A stretch of DNA of 64,000 nt from Streptococcaceae bacterium AM104-57. GTDB taxonomy: Bacteria; Bacillota; Bacilli; Lactobacillales; Streptococcaceae. Positions 1 to 9,306 of this stretch are shown here, piece after piece (the first letter of the stretch is position 1; every line of letters begins with the position of its first letter). Location: positions 14,555 through 78,554 of the forward strand of contig JAQDPW010000007.1 of assembly GCA_027659245.1 (NCBI GenBank), written 5' to 3'. Below the pieces are notes generated by a model. That model had not been told where the DNA came from. It was given only the letters and a program-made list of their open reading frames with translations, and did not search any database. A program made the position numbers and the translations under genes.

Positions 1-321
1 CGCAGTGTTGATAAAGGTAACAACAGGACGACCAAACTTTTCAGCTTGCTTCATCAAACGAAGGGCCTTGCGATAGCCTTCTGGATGAGGTTGACCAAAG
101 TTGCGGTTAAGATTATCTTGTAAGCTTTTACCTTTTTGGATTCCAACTACAGTTACCGCTTGTTCTCCCAACCATCCGACACCACCAACCACAGCACCAT
201 CATCTCTGAAAGAGCGATCTCCATGTAGCTCTACAAAGTCATCAAAAATTCCTGTTGCGAAGTCCAAGGCAGTTAAGCGGGTTTGTTCACGTGCTTCTCT
301 GACGATTTTTGCAATATTCAT
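1..321 (-). CDS. accA: Acetyl-CoA carboxylase carboxyltransferase subunit alpha (partial)
   Basis: Only the first 107 codons are present; the 3' end lies beyond the left edge. The product begins [20 protein letters not shown] and contains the stretch [19 protein letters not shown], typical of the AccA carboxyltransferase alpha subunit. With AccD it moves the carboxyl group from biotinylated AccB to acetyl-CoA, giving malonyl-CoA for fatty-acid synthesis. Its ATG shares one base with the TGA stop of accD (TGATG), so the two are probably translationally coupled, as expected for subunits of one complex. It is the visible last gene of the fab-acc operon. Confidence 0.95.
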   Translation of the reverse strand, partial: MNIAKIVREAREQTRLTALDFATGIFDDFVELHGDRSFRDDGAVVGGVGWLGEQAVTVVGIQKGKSLQDNLNRNFGQPHPEGYRKALRLMKQAEKFGRPVVTFINTA

Positions 322-1184
322 CAACAATCCCCCTTATGCAACCTTACTAATCGAGCAATCATATCTGGCAATTCTCGCCGTTTTACAATTGCATCTACAA
401 AGCCATGTTCCAGTAAAAACTCTGCTTTCTGGAAGTCTTCTGGTAGGTCTTCTCTTACTGTATTTTCAATCACACGGCGTCCAGCAAAACCCACCAGACT
501 TTGCGGCTCTGCCAAGATGATATCCCCTTCCATGGCGAAGGAAGCTGTTACACCTCCAGTCGTCGGATCCGTAAGGATTGTCAGATAAAAGAGACCTGCA
601 TTGGAATGACGTTTAACTGCAGCAGATATCTTAGCCATCTGCATCAAACTCATGATTCCTTCTTGCATACGGGCACCACCAGAAGCCGTAAACAAGACGA
701 CTGGCAATTTCTCATCTGTGGCAAATTCGAATAAGCGAGTAATTTTTTCACCAACCACTGTCCCCATTGATGCCATGATAAAGTTAGAATCCATGATGCC
801 AAGGGCAACCTTCTCTCCCTTAATCAAAGCTGTTCCTGTTACAACAGCCTCATCAAGACCTGTCTTTTCACGCATCAAAGTCAATTTTTTACGATAGCCT
901 GGAAAATTCAAAGGATCCTGAGTCTCAATCCCTTTAAACATTTCCAAAAACGTACCCATATCAATGGTTAAAGCTAAACGCTCTTGAGCTGAAATACGAA
1001 AGGTATAGCCACAGTGAGGGCATATACGCTCACTCCCCAAGTCCTTTTGGTAAATCGTATATTTGCAACCTGGACATTGGGAGAAGAGCTCATCTGGAAC
1101 CTCTGGCTTGATCTGAGGTTGATTTACAGTCGAACGATTGGGATTGATTCGAATATATTTATCTTTTTTACTAAATAGAGCCAT
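321..1184 (-). CDS. accD: Acetyl-CoA carboxylase carboxyltransferase subunit beta
   Basis: 287 residues, close to the usual AccD length. An N-terminal zinc ribbon is visible as CPGC (C37, C40) and CPHC (C55, C58), followed by the crotonase-like carboxyltransferase fold with GGARMQEG and [12 protein letters not shown]. It forms the alpha2beta2 carboxyltransferase with AccA, transferring CO2 from carboxybiotin on AccB to acetyl-CoA. It lies 34 bp after accC and overlaps the accA start by one base. Nothing looks degenerate. Confidence 0.97.
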   Translation of the reverse strand: MALFSKKDKYIRINPNRSTVNQPQIKPEVPDELFSQCPGCKYTIYQKDLGSERICPHCGYTFRISAQERLALTIDMGTFLEMFKGIETQDPLNFPGYRKKLTLMREKTGLDEAVVTGTALIKGEKVALGIMDSNFIMASMGTVVGEKITRLFEFATDEKLPVVLFTASGGARMQEGIMSLMQMAKISAAVKRHSNAGLFYLTILTDPTTGGVTASFAMEGDIILAEPQSLVGFAGRRVIENTVREDLPEDFQKAEFLLEHGFVDAIVKRRELPDMIARLVRLHKGDC

Positions 1185-1218
1185 ACATCCCCCTTTTCAG
1201 TCTCATATTCTTTTTACA

Positions 1219-2586
1219 TTATTCTTTTTCTTGATAGTGTGGTAAGAAAGTTTCCATCAAGAATGAAGTATCGTAGTCTCCTGCTATCACACGACGATCT
1301 GAAATCAAATCGAGTTGAAAATCAGCATTGGTGACGACCCCTTCAATTTCGAGTTCATAAAGAGCTCGTTGCATTTTCATGAGTGCATCAAAACGATTTT
1401 CCCCATGAACAATAATTTTAGCAATCATACTATCATAGTAGGGTGGAATGGTATACCCTGGATAAACTGCAGAGTCAACACGCAAGCCAACACCACCGCT
1501 TGGTAGATAAAGATTGGTAATCTTACCTGGGCTCGGTGCAAAATTAAAGGCTGGGTTTTCTGCGTTGATACGGCACTCAATAGCATGTCCTTTTAGAACA
1601 ATGTCTTCTTGTTTCAGAGTCAAAGGTTGACCTGCTGCAATACGGATTTGTTCCTTGACAATATCCACACCAGAAACAAATTCGGTTACTGGATGTTCTA
1701 CTTGGACACGAGTATTCATCTCCATAAAGTAGAATTTACCAGTTGCTTCATCTAGTAGGAATTCAATAGTACCAGCATTTTCATAGCCAACAGACTCCGC
1801 CGCACGGACTGCTGCAGCACCAATTTCATTACGCAGTGTTTTCCCAATGGCAATCGAAGGACTTTCTTCTAAAACCTTTTGGTTATTCCGCTGAAGCGAA
1901 CAGTCACGCTCACCTAGGTGAATAACATGTTCCATCTGGTCAGCAAGAATCTGTACCTCAATATGGCGAGCAGGATAAACCACACGCTCGAGGTACATAG
2001 CCCCATTACCAAAGTTTGCTTTGGCTTCACTAGAGGCTGTTTCAAAGGCTGATACAAGATCTTCTGCCTTTTCAACCTTACGAATCCCTTTACCACCACC
2101 TCCAGCTGATGCCTTAAGCATGACTGGATAACCAATCTTTTCGGCAATAGCAAGAGCCTCTTCAGCATTATAGACTTCTCCATCTGACCCTGGAATGACG
2201 GGCACATTGGCCTTAATCATTTGAGCACGGGCGTTAATTTTATCACCCATGACATCCATGACACGAGCTGACGGGCCGATAAATTTAATACCGACTTCTT
2301 CACACATGGTTGCAAATTTAGAATTTTCACTTAAAAATCCAAATCCAGGGTGAATAGCTTCAGCTTCAGTCAAGACCGCAGCTGATAGGATGGCATTGAT
2401 GTTCAGATAAGATTCTGCAGCCTTCCCAGGGCCGATACAGATAGCCTCATCAGCCAAAAGCGTGTGGAGAGCTTCCTTGTCAGCAGTCGAATAGACAGCG
2501 ACTGTTGCGATTCCTAACTCTCGTGCCGCACGAATAATACGAACAGCGATTTCACCACGATTGGCAATTAAAATCTTACGAAACAT
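1219..2586 (-). CDS. accC: Acetyl-CoA carboxylase biotin carboxylase subunit
   Basis: 455 residues, full length. It starts MFRKILIANRGEIAVRIIRA, the usual biotin carboxylase N terminus. The ATP-grasp glycine-rich loop is KASAGGGGKGIRKV, and EMNTRVQVEHPVTE near residue 290 carries the metal-binding and catalytic residues of the family. It carboxylates biotin on AccB using ATP and bicarbonate. It follows fabZ by 11 bp and precedes accD by 34 bp. Confidence 0.97.
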   Translation of the reverse strand: MFRKILIANRGEIAVRIIRAARELGIATVAVYSTADKEALHTLLADEAICIGPGKAAESYLNINAILSAAVLTEAEAIHPGFGFLSENSKFATMCEEVGIKFIGPSARVMDVMGDKINARAQMIKANVPVIPGSDGEVYNAEEALAIAEKIGYPVMLKASAGGGGKGIRKVEKAEDLVSAFETASSEAKANFGNGAMYLERVVYPARHIEVQILADQMEHVIHLGERDCSLQRNNQKVLEESPSIAIGKTLRNEIGAAAVRAAESVGYENAGTIEFLLDEATGKFYFMEMNTRVQVEHPVTEFVSGVDIVKEQIRIAAGQPLTLKQEDIVLKGHAIECRINAENPAFNFAPSPGKITNLYLPSGGVGLRVDSAVYPGYTIPPYYDSMIAKIIVHGENRFDALMKMQRALYELEIEGVVTNADFQLDLISDRRVIAGDYDTSFLMETFLPHYQEKE

Positions 2587-2597
2587 GGAAAACCTCC

Positions 2598-3020
2598 CTA
2601 GTTTCCAATAGCAAAGGTCAGAGTGCCGCTTGCTGCAAGCTTACCATCTACTTCTGCCTTCGCTTCTACTACGGCGATTGTGCCACGACGTTTGACAAAA
2701 GTTGCTGTCATGACAAGCTGATCACCAGGAACAACTTGTTTTTTAAATTTAACTTTGTCCATACCAGCATAGAAGACAAGCTTCCCTTTGTTCTCAGGTT
2801 TTGATAATTCCAAAACACCTGCTGTTTGTGCCAAAGCTTCCATGATCAAGACACCTGGCATCACAGGGTAAGCTGGAAAGTGTCCGTTGAAGAAAGGTTC
2901 GTTAATCGTCACATTTTTAATGGCAACAATTGTATCTTCACTAACTTCTAAGACACGATCTACTAAGAGCATGGGATAACGGTGTGGCAAAGCTTCTTTA
3001 ATTCCTTGAATATCAATCAT
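2598..3020 (-). CDS. fabZ: 3-hydroxyacyl-ACP dehydratase FabZ
   Basis: 140 residues with the hot-dog fold signature [20 protein letters not shown]; the expected catalytic pair is H47 and E61. It dehydrates beta-hydroxyacyl-ACP in each elongation round. No FabA-type isomerase is present in the cluster, so unsaturated chains would depend on FabM encoded at the head of the operon. The start codon overlaps the end of accB by 4 bp (ATGA), implying coupled translation. Confidence 0.97.
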   Translation of the reverse strand: MIDIQGIKEALPHRYPMLLVDRVLEVSEDTIVAIKNVTINEPFFNGHFPAYPVMPGVLIMEALAQTAGVLELSKPENKGKLVFYAGMDKVKFKKQVVPGDQLVMTATFVKRRGTIAVVEAKAEVDGKLAASGTLTFAIGN

Positions 3021-3499
3021 TTGATACGTACCAAGCCTTTCCCGAACTCAACCATTTCTTCATTTTCAACAAGAATTTCTGTTACGACACCATCTTTAGG
3101 TGCTGGAATTTCGTTCATGACCTTCATAGCTTCGATGATGACCAGAGTTTGGCCTTTTTTAACAGTATCACCGACTGAAACAAAATTAGGTTTGTCTGGT
3201 CCGGCAGCCAAGTAAGCAACTCCGACAAGTGGACTTTCTACAAGGTCCCCTTCAGCTTCAGATTCACTAGCACCTGATTCTGAAACCACTTCTACAGCTG
3301 GTGTAGTAGTTGGAGTTTGTGGTGCAAGTGTAGATTCAGTTACTGAAACCGCTGGTTGAGGTGCTGGACTTGTTTCTGAGATAAATTTCACTTCATTCTT
3401 ACTGAAGACCAACTCGTCCGTTCCATTTTTATAAGAAAATTCTTTCAAGCTTGACTGGTCAAATTGTGCCATCAAGTCTTTGATTTCATTTAAATTCAT
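3017..3499 (-). CDS. accB: Biotin carboxyl carrier protein of acetyl-CoA carboxylase
   Basis: 160 residues: an N-terminal segment, a flexible linker rich in Ala, Pro, Thr, Ser and Glu (about residues 45-80), and a C-terminal biotinyl domain with EAMKVMNE. The biotinylated lysine should be K126. The motif is AMKV rather than the commoner AMKM, which is tolerated in the family. It carries carboxybiotin between AccC and AccA/AccD. Only 2 bp separate it from fabF upstream, and it overlaps fabZ by 4 bp. Confidence 0.96.
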   Translation of the reverse strand: MNLNEIKDLMAQFDQSSLKEFSYKNGTDELVFSKNEVKFISETSPAPQPAVSVTESTLAPQTPTTTPAVEVVSESGASESEAEGDLVESPLVGVAYLAAGPDKPNFVSVGDTVKKGQTLVIIEAMKVMNEIPAPKDGVVTEILVENEEMVEFGKGLVRIK

Positions 3500-3501
3500 C
3501 T

Positions 3502-4737
3502 TTACTTATTCTCCCAACGTTTGAAAGCAAGAACTGCGTTATGCCCACCAAATCCAAAGGTATTTGAGATAGCATATGGAATTTCACGTTCCAATCCCTG
3601 TCCATAGATAACGTTCGCTTCGATATAGTCTGATAATTCTTTCGTTCCAGCTGTCATTGGAACATAGCTATGACGAATAGCTTCAATAGTAGCAATAGCT
3701 TCAACAGCCCCTGCCGCTCCTAGCAAATGACCTGTGAAGGATTTTGTTGAAGAAACTGGAACATCCTTACCCAGAACAGATACAATAGCTCCACTTTCTC
3801 CTTTTTCATTAGCAGGAGTTGAAGTACCGTGAGCATTAACATAAGCTACTTGATCTGGTGTGATCTCTGCTTCATCCAAGGCAAGTTTGATAGCTTTAAT
3901 AGCTCCTTGTCCTTCTGGATGTGGTGAAGTCATATGGTAGGCATCACAAGTATTCCCGTAGCCAACAACTTCTGCTAAGATAGTCGCTCCCCGTTTTTCA
4001 GCATGCTCTAAACTTTCAAGAACCAACATTCCTGATCCTTCTCCCATGACAAAACCATTACGGTCTTTATCAAAAGGAATCGAGGCACGACTTGGATCTT
4101 CAGTTGTTGAAAGAGCTGTCAAGGCTTGGAAACCAGCAATGGCAAATGGAGTGATAGAAGCCTCGGAACCACCAACTAGCATAACATCTTGGTAACCAAA
4201 CTTAATGGAACGAAAGGCATCCCCGATTGCATCATTTGAAGAAGCACAAGCAGTATTGATAGATTTACAAATACCATTAGCACCAAAGCGCATAGCAACA
4301 TTTCCTGATGCCATATTTGGTAAAGCTTTTGGCAGGGTCATCGGTTTCACACGTTTTGGACCTTTTTCATGAAGGCGAACCACTTGATCTTCGATTTCCT
4401 TGATTCCACCGATACCTGAAGCAACGATAACACCAAAGCGATCCTTATCCAGAGCCTCTACATCAAGACCTGCATGATTAACGGCTTCTTGTGCTGCGTA
4501 TAGCGCATACAAAGAATAAGCATCAAAACGGTTGGTATCTTTTTTTACAAAATATTTGTCAAAAGGAAAATCTTTGATTTCTGCTGCATTATGCACTGCA
4601 AAGTCACTATGATCAAACTTAGTAATTTCACCAATTCCAATCTTACCAGTTTTTAAGCTGTTCCAAAATTCTTCTGGTGTGTTGCCAATTGGAGATGTCA
4701 CTCCATAACCTGTCACTACTACTCGATTCAGTTTCAT
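3502..4737 (-). CDS. fabF: 3-oxoacyl-ACP synthase II (KAS II)
   Basis: 411 residues. The active-site cysteine is C164 in NTACASSNDA. The catalytic histidines are seen in VNAHGTSTPANE and in the TKSFTGHLLGAAG region, and FGFGGHN lies near the C terminus. It is the elongating condensing enzyme that joins malonyl-ACP to acyl-ACP. It lies 22 bp after fabG and 2 bp before accB in the operon. Confidence 0.97.
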   Translation of the reverse strand: MKLNRVVVTGYGVTSPIGNTPEEFWNSLKTGKIGIGEITKFDHSDFAVHNAAEIKDFPFDKYFVKKDTNRFDAYSLYALYAAQEAVNHAGLDVEALDKDRFGVIVASGIGGIKEIEDQVVRLHEKGPKRVKPMTLPKALPNMASGNVAMRFGANGICKSINTACASSNDAIGDAFRSIKFGYQDVMLVGGSEASITPFAIAGFQALTALSTTEDPSRASIPFDKDRNGFVMGEGSGMLVLESLEHAEKRGATILAEVVGYGNTCDAYHMTSPHPEGQGAIKAIKLALDEAEITPDQVAYVNAHGTSTPANEKGESGAIVSVLGKDVPVSSTKSFTGHLLGAAGAVEAIATIEAIRHSYVPMTAGTKELSDYIEANVIYGQGLEREIPYAISNTFGFGGHNAVLAFKRWENK

Positions 4738-4759
4738 TCTTCTACCTCTATTTTAACTC

Positions 4760-5494
4760 TTATTGCATGGTTAGTCCACCATCAATTGCAATTACTTGTC
4801 CTGTTAGATAATCTTGACTAGCAAGAAAGACTGTCACATCAGCCACCTGCTCTGCTTGTCCAAACTGTTTCATCGGAATTTGCGCCAACATGGCATCCTT
4901 TACTTTATCTGTCAAGACAGCGGTCATATCCGATTCAATCATTCCTGGCGCAATAGCATTTACTCTCACATTACGATTGGCAACCTCACGCGCTACAGAC
5001 TTGGTAAAACCAATCAATCCTGCCTTAGAAGCAGCGTAGTTTGCTTGACCGATATTTCCCATCAAACCAACGACACTAGACATATTGATGATAGCACCTT
5101 CGCGAGCTTTTATCATCGGTTTTAAGACTGATTGTGTCATATTGAAGGCACCTGTCAAATTGACTTTTAAAACCTTCTCAAAATCTTCTTCTGTCATCTT
5201 AAGCATGAGAGTGTCTTGAGTAATCCCAGCATTATTAACGAGGACATCAACTGAACCCAGTTCTTCAATGGCTTGGTCTACCATACGTTTTGCGTCCGCA
5301 AAATCAGAAACGTCACCAGAAATAGCAAGTACTTTCACCCCGTATGGTTTAAATTCGGCAAGAAGCTCCTCGGAGATTTCACCACGACTATTCAAGACAA
5401 CATTGGCTCCCAAGCTGGCAAATTTATGAGCAATGGCAAGACCAATTCCTCGACTTGAGCCTGTGATAAAGACATTTTTATTTTCTAGTTTCAT
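4760..5494 (-). CDS. fabG: 3-oxoacyl-ACP reductase
   Basis: 244 residues, a classical short-chain dehydrogenase. It has the cofactor-binding TGSSRGIGLA at residues 11-20, NNAG near 88, and the Ser-Tyr-Lys set in SSVVGLMGNIGQANYAASK. It reduces beta-ketoacyl-ACP with NADPH. Its position between fabD and fabF separates it from the general SDR gene at 24462-25223, which lacks fab context. Confidence 0.97.
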   Translation of the reverse strand: MKLENKNVFITGSSRGIGLAIAHKFASLGANVVLNSRGEISEELLAEFKPYGVKVLAISGDVSDFADAKRMVDQAIEELGSVDVLVNNAGITQDTLMLKMTEEDFEKVLKVNLTGAFNMTQSVLKPMIKAREGAIINMSSVVGLMGNIGQANYAASKAGLIGFTKSVAREVANRNVRVNAIAPGMIESDMTAVLTDKVKDAMLAQIPMKQFGQAEQVADVTVFLASQDYLTGQVIAIDGGLTMQ

Positions 5495-5526
5495 GTTTCT
5501 CCTTTCAGAACTTCTACCATTTTGGT

Positions 5527-6447
5527 CTAATTTTCTAAGAGTGCTTGTAAACTTGCTTGATCTTCCACATTTGCAAGTTGAGCAGTTTTATCAATCTTTT
5601 TGACGAATCCTGACAAAACTTTACCAGGTCCAATCTCGATAAAGTTGGTTACGCCTGCTTCTTGCATAACTGCAATACTTTCATAGAAACGAACTGGTTC
5701 CTTGACCTGACGCGTCAAGAGTTGAGCAATGTCTTCTTTTTTCATAACTGCAGCTTCTGTATTGCCGACTAGGGGACAAGTGAAATCTGAAAAACTTACC
5801 TGAGCTAGAGTTTCAGCTAGTTTCTGGCTAGCAGGTTCCAATAAAGCTGTATGGAAAGGACCAGAAACATTGAGCGGAATCAAGCGTTTGGCACCTGCTT
5901 CTTGCAAGAGTTCAACTGCACGATCTACCGCCACTACCTCACCACCAATAACAATTTGACTCGGCGTATTGTAGTTAGCTGGAGTTACCACGCCAAGTTC
6001 TGTAGCGTCCTTACAAGCTTGCTCGATAACTTCAACTGGTGTGTTGAGGACAGCTACCATCTTACCTGACCCTGCTGGTGCCGCTTCTTCCATATAAGCT
6101 CCACGTTTAGCTACTAGAGCCACCGCATCTTCGAAATCCAAGGCACCACTAGCTACAAGGGCAGAATATTCTCCAAGAGACAGACCTGCCACCATATCAG
6201 GTTGGTAACCTTTTTCCTTTAAAAGACGATAGATAGCAACGGATGTAGCTAGAATAGCTGGTTGCGTGTAACGAGTCTGATTTAGTTTCGTTTCATCGTT
6301 GTCAATCAAGTCACGGAGATTATAACCTAAGACTTGACTCGCTTGGTCAATCGTTTCTTTAACAATAGAATATTGGTCATATAGTTCACGGCCCATTCCA
6401 AGGTACTGGGCTCCTTGACCTGCAAATAGAAAGGCTGTTTTAGTCAT
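5527..6447 (-). CDS. fabD: Malonyl-CoA:ACP transacylase
   Basis: 306 residues from the ATG at 6447 (MTKTAFLFAGQGAQYLGMG). The open frame extends 18 codons further upstream, but those codons lie inside fabK and the family starts at this Met. The nucleophile is S90 in GLSLGEY and the catalytic histidine is in SGPFHTALL. It loads malonyl groups onto ACP. The start overlaps the 3' end of fabK by 8 bp, consistent with translational coupling. Confidence 0.96.
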   Translation of the reverse strand: MTKTAFLFAGQGAQYLGMGRELYDQYSIVKETIDQASQVLGYNLRDLIDNDETKLNQTRYTQPAILATSVAIYRLLKEKGYQPDMVAGLSLGEYSALVASGALDFEDAVALVAKRGAYMEEAAPAGSGKMVAVLNTPVEVIEQACKDATELGVVTPANYNTPSQIVIGGEVVAVDRAVELLQEAGAKRLIPLNVSGPFHTALLEPASQKLAETLAQVSFSDFTCPLVGNTEAAVMKKEDIAQLLTRQVKEPVRFYESIAVMQEAGVTNFIEIGPGKVLSGFVKKIDKTAQLANVEDQASLQALLEN

Positions 6448-7414
6448 TTCTTGTAACTCCTGCCCAACGAGTGGCTTCTGCTTGAATTTTTTCAGCTGCA
6501 CCGTAGTAAATATCTTTTAAGATTTCTTCAACAGTTTCTTCTTTCGAAACCAGACCTGCAATCTGACCAGCCATCACTGAACCGCCATCCACATCACCAT
6601 GGACAACAGCCTTAGCTAAGGCTCCTGCGCCCATTTGTTCAAAAATTTCTAAATCTGGATTTTCTTGTTTGAAGGCATCTTTTTCAGCTTGCTCGAAATC
6701 ACGTGTCAATTTGTTTTTAATAGCCCGAACTGCGTGTCCAAAATGTTGTGCTGAAATGGTTGTGTCAATATCACGAGCTTTTAAAATTTTAGCTTTATAG
6801 TTTGGATGAGCATTTGATTCTTTAGCAACTACAAAACGAGTTCCTACTTGCACAGCTTCTGCACCAAGCATAAAGCCAGCAGCTGCACCCTCGCCGTCTG
6901 CTATACCTCCAGCAGCAATAACAGGAATTGAAACAGCAGCTACAACTTGACGAACCAAGGTCATAGTTGTTAACTTGCCAATGTGTCCCCCAGCTTCCAT
7001 ACCTTCAGCAATGACGGCATCCGCACCAATTTTTTCCATACGTTTTGCCAAAGCCACACTTGGGACAACTGGAATAACAGTAATCCCTGCTTCATGGAAT
7101 CGTTCCATATATTTACTTGGATTTCCAGCGCCAGTTGTAACAACCTTAACCCCTTCTTCAATCACAAGATCAACGATATCTTCAACAAATGGAGACAAAA
7201 GCATAATGTTGACACCAAATGGCTTATCTGTTAATGATTTAATCTTATCGATATTGGCCTTAACCACTTCCTTGGGAGCATTTCCTCCACCGATGATACC
7301 CAAACCACCTGCCTTTGAAACAGCACCCGCTAGGTCACCATCAGCAACCCAGGCCATTCCTCCCTGAAGGATAGGATATTTAATATTCAATAATTCTGTA
7401 ATACGTGTTTTCAT
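6440..7414 (-). CDS. fabK: FMN-dependent enoyl-ACP reductase II
   Basis: 324 residues from the ATG at 7414 (MKTRITELLNIKYPILQGGM), preceded by GGAGG. The open frame runs 14 codons further upstream, but this is the family start. It is a nitronate-monooxygenase-like TIM barrel with the GGGNAP loop and H144 in GMEAGGHIG. It catalyses the last reduction of elongation and replaces FabI in streptococci. A FabT-type palindrome and a TATAAT lie just upstream (7438-7482), so this gene and those after it can be transcribed separately from fabH-acpP. Confidence 0.96.
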   Translation of the reverse strand: MKTRITELLNIKYPILQGGMAWVADGDLAGAVSKAGGLGIIGGGNAPKEVVKANIDKIKSLTDKPFGVNIMLLSPFVEDIVDLVIEEGVKVVTTGAGNPSKYMERFHEAGITVIPVVPSVALAKRMEKIGADAVIAEGMEAGGHIGKLTTMTLVRQVVAAVSIPVIAAGGIADGEGAAAGFMLGAEAVQVGTRFVVAKESNAHPNYKAKILKARDIDTTISAQHFGHAVRAIKNKLTRDFEQAEKDAFKQENPDLEIFEQMGAGALAKAVVHGDVDGGSVMAGQIAGLVSKEETVEEILKDIYYGAAEKIQAEATRWAGVTRND

Positions 7415-7437
7415 AGTGCCTCCATGAGTCTTGCTTA

Positions 7438-7482
7438 GGTAATAGTTCGACCGCATTATACTTTGACTGTCAAACTATTACC
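7438..7482 (-). promoter_or_regulatory. fabK promoter with FabT operator nested in a longer dyad
   Basis: A perfect 13-bp palindrome TTTGACTGTCAAA (7462-7474) matches the known FabT box. A minus-strand TATAAT is at 7455-7460. Outside these, GGTAATAGTTCGAC (7438-7451) and GTCAAACTATTACC (7469-7482) form an inverted repeat with 13 of 14 positions matching. FabT repression at fabT and fabK promoters is established in S. pneumoniae; the outer dyad is an observation here. Confidence 0.8.
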
Positions 7483-7492
7483 TGAACAAGAG

Positions 7493-7512
7493 GGAGCGGG
7501 TTTCCCTACTCC
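7493..7512 (-). other. GC-rich hairpin between acpP and fabK
   Basis: GGAGCGGG and CCCTACTCC pair around a TTT loop 15 bp after the acpP stop. It lacks a strong minus-strand T-tract, so it looks more like an attenuator, processing site or mRNA 3'-end stabiliser than a full terminator. It could help set acpP mRNA apart from fabK. Confidence 0.45.
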
Positions 7513-7526
7513 TTCTCCATTTATTC

Positions 7527-7751
7527 TTATTTTGTTTGCTCTTCAACGTAGGCAACCAAGTCACCAACTGTTTTCAAGTCATCTTCAGCTTCGATTTGGA
7601 TATCAAAAGCGTCTTCTATTTCTGAAATTACTTGGAACAAGTCCAATGAATCTGCATCCAAATCATCAAAAGTAGATTCTAGCGTTACTTCTGATGCATC
7701 TTTTCCAAGTTCTTCAACGATAATTTCTTGTACTTTTTCAAATACTGCCAT
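7527..7751 (-). CDS. acpP: Acyl carrier protein
   Basis: 74 residues, acidic, with the phosphopantetheine site DADSLD; S35 is the expected attachment serine. It carries the growing acyl chain for all Fab enzymes. It sits between fabH (56 bp upstream) and fabK, the standard streptococcal position. A good ribosome-binding site (AAAGGAG) precedes the ATG. Confidence 0.97.
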   Translation of the reverse strand: MAVFEKVQEIIVEELGKDASEVTLESTFDDLDADSLDLFQVISEIEDAFDIQIEAEDDLKTVGDLVAYVEEQTK

Positions 7752-7807
7752 GATAGACTCCTTTAAAATAAATAGTTTTTATAACAATGTGTTCACCACA
7801 TGATTAC

Positions 7808-8782
7808 CTAAATTGTAACAATAAGCGTGCCCCATGTCAAACCTCCACCGAAGCCTGATAAAAGAACAGTCTGGCTACCATCTAAACGGATGAGGCCTTG
7901 TTCTACACACTCTGAAAGTAGGATCGGAATACTTGCCGCACTGGTATTTCCATACTTGGTCATATTGGCAGGAAGCTTGTCTCGATCTACACCGATCTTT
8001 CTAGCCATTTTATCTAGAATGCGGATATTAGCTTGATGAAGCAGGAGATAATCTAGTTCTTCTCCCGACAGAGGACTCTCTTCTATGGTATTTTTTATAG
8101 ACTTAGCAACATCTCGAATCGCAAAATCAAAAACTGCTCGGCCATCCATTCTCAAGAAAGCATCGGGCTTTTCTTGAACTGAAAATGGGGAAGTCAAACC
8201 TGTCTGCCCATAGGTCAAGCACTCACTACGTGAACCATCGCTATTGAGACTCTCCGCTAGGAAATGTTGCTTATCGCTTGCTTCTAACAAGACGCCACCA
8301 GCTCCATCTCCAAATAGGACAGCTGTTGAACGATCTGTCCAGTCCAAGGTTTTGGACATAGTTTCACTACCGATGACCAAGCCCTTGCCAAATCGTCCAG
8401 ATGATATGAATTTCTCAGCAGTTGAAAGGGCAAAGGTGAAACCACTACAAGCGGCAGTTAAATCAAATGCAAAGGCATTACGAGCACCAATACGAGCCTG
8501 TACACGTGCTGCAGTAGAAGGCATCATTGAGTCAGGTGTCATCGTAGCTAGGATGATAAAATCCAACTCTTCAGCAGAAATCCCTGACTTCTCTAGGAGT
8601 TGTTTGGCAACTTCCGTAGCCAAATCCCCAGTTGACTCGGTCTTAGAAATGCGGCGTTCTTTGATTCCAGTTCGACTTGAAATCCATTCATCACTCGTAT
8701 CCATGACCTGAGCCAAATCTTCATTTGTGACAATCTGCTCTGGAACATAATGAGCAACCTGGCTTATTTTCGCAAAAGCCAT
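7808..8782 (-). CDS. fabH: 3-oxoacyl-ACP synthase III (KAS III)
   Basis: 324 residues. The catalytic triad is C112 in TAACSGF, the histidine in LLHQANIRI and the asparagine in YGNTSAAS. It starts fatty-acid synthesis by condensing acetyl-CoA or branched acyl-CoA with malonyl-ACP. Its start shares one base with the fabT stop (TAATG), so regulator and initiation enzyme are co-translated. Confidence 0.97.
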   Translation of the reverse strand: MAFAKISQVAHYVPEQIVTNEDLAQVMDTSDEWISSRTGIKERRISKTESTGDLATEVAKQLLEKSGISAEELDFIILATMTPDSMMPSTAARVQARIGARNAFAFDLTAACSGFTFALSTAEKFISSGRFGKGLVIGSETMSKTLDWTDRSTAVLFGDGAGGVLLEASDKQHFLAESLNSDGSRSECLTYGQTGLTSPFSVQEKPDAFLRMDGRAVFDFAIRDVAKSIKNTIEESPLSGEELDYLLLHQANIRILDKMARKIGVDRDKLPANMTKYGNTSAASIPILLSECVEQGLIRLDGSQTVLLSGFGGGLTWGTLIVTI

Positions 8783-9216
8783 TATTTCAAATCCTCCAAA
8801 AATTGATAAAGATTGGTCAAACCTTTACTCATGACATCCATTTCCTCTGGGCTCATGCCTTCGATGATCCTTTCGACCATGGCCTTGTGAAAACGTCTAT
8901 GGAGCCGATGTACCAAGCGACCTTTCTTTGTCAAATGCAGATGTACTACACGACGATCCTGATCTGATCGCAAGCGCTCGATATAACCTTTTCGTTCCAA
9001 GTTGTTTAAGCTAGTTGTCACGGTTCCTAGAGTTACCATCAACTCTTTGGACACTTGACTTGGAGTCACATCTGGAAACTTGCCAATCACATCAATCGTG
9101 TGCATTTCCTTGATGGAGATATCCTTGAAACGACTACCTCTCAAACTCACTTCCTCGATCACCAGGACGTTATTAAAAATAGATGTTAAATAGTCATTGA
9201 TCCGTTGGTAGTCCAA
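8782..9216 (-). CDS. fabT: MarR-family repressor of fatty-acid synthesis FabT
   Basis: 144 residues from a TTG start at 9216 ([16 protein letters not shown]). The AGGGAGG ribosome-binding site 5-6 bases before this TTG decides the start; an ATG at 9237 in the same frame lies upstream of that site. The winged helix spans about residues 35-105 ([30 protein letters not shown], and [13 protein letters not shown] in the wing). FabT represses the fab genes with acyl-ACP as corepressor. A matching operator precedes its own gene, implying autoregulation. Confidence 0.93.
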   Translation of the reverse strand: MDYQRINDYLTSIFNNVLVIEEVSLRGSRFKDISIKEMHTIDVIGKFPDVTPSQVSKELMVTLGTVTTSLNNLERKGYIERLRSDQDRRVVHLHLTKKGRLVHRLHRRFHKAMVERIIEGMSPEEMDVMSKGLTNLYQFLEDLK

Positions 9217-9241
9217 TTTTCTTCCCTCCCTCATCAAAAAG

Positions 9242-9298
9242 TTTAACTATCAAAACATTTGACAAAAAAAGTATATCAAACTTCAAAGAATTGCGCAA
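9242..9298 (-). promoter_or_regulatory. fabT promoter with FabT-like operator
   Basis: On the minus strand a -35 TTGCGC (9293-9298) is separated by 17 bp from the -10 TATACT (9270-9275). Downstream, TTTAACTATCAAA (9242-9254) differs at two positions from the perfect fabK palindrome. That position fits repression by FabT after promoter binding. Confidence 0.7.
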
Positions 9299-9306
9299 GT
9301 ATTTTA

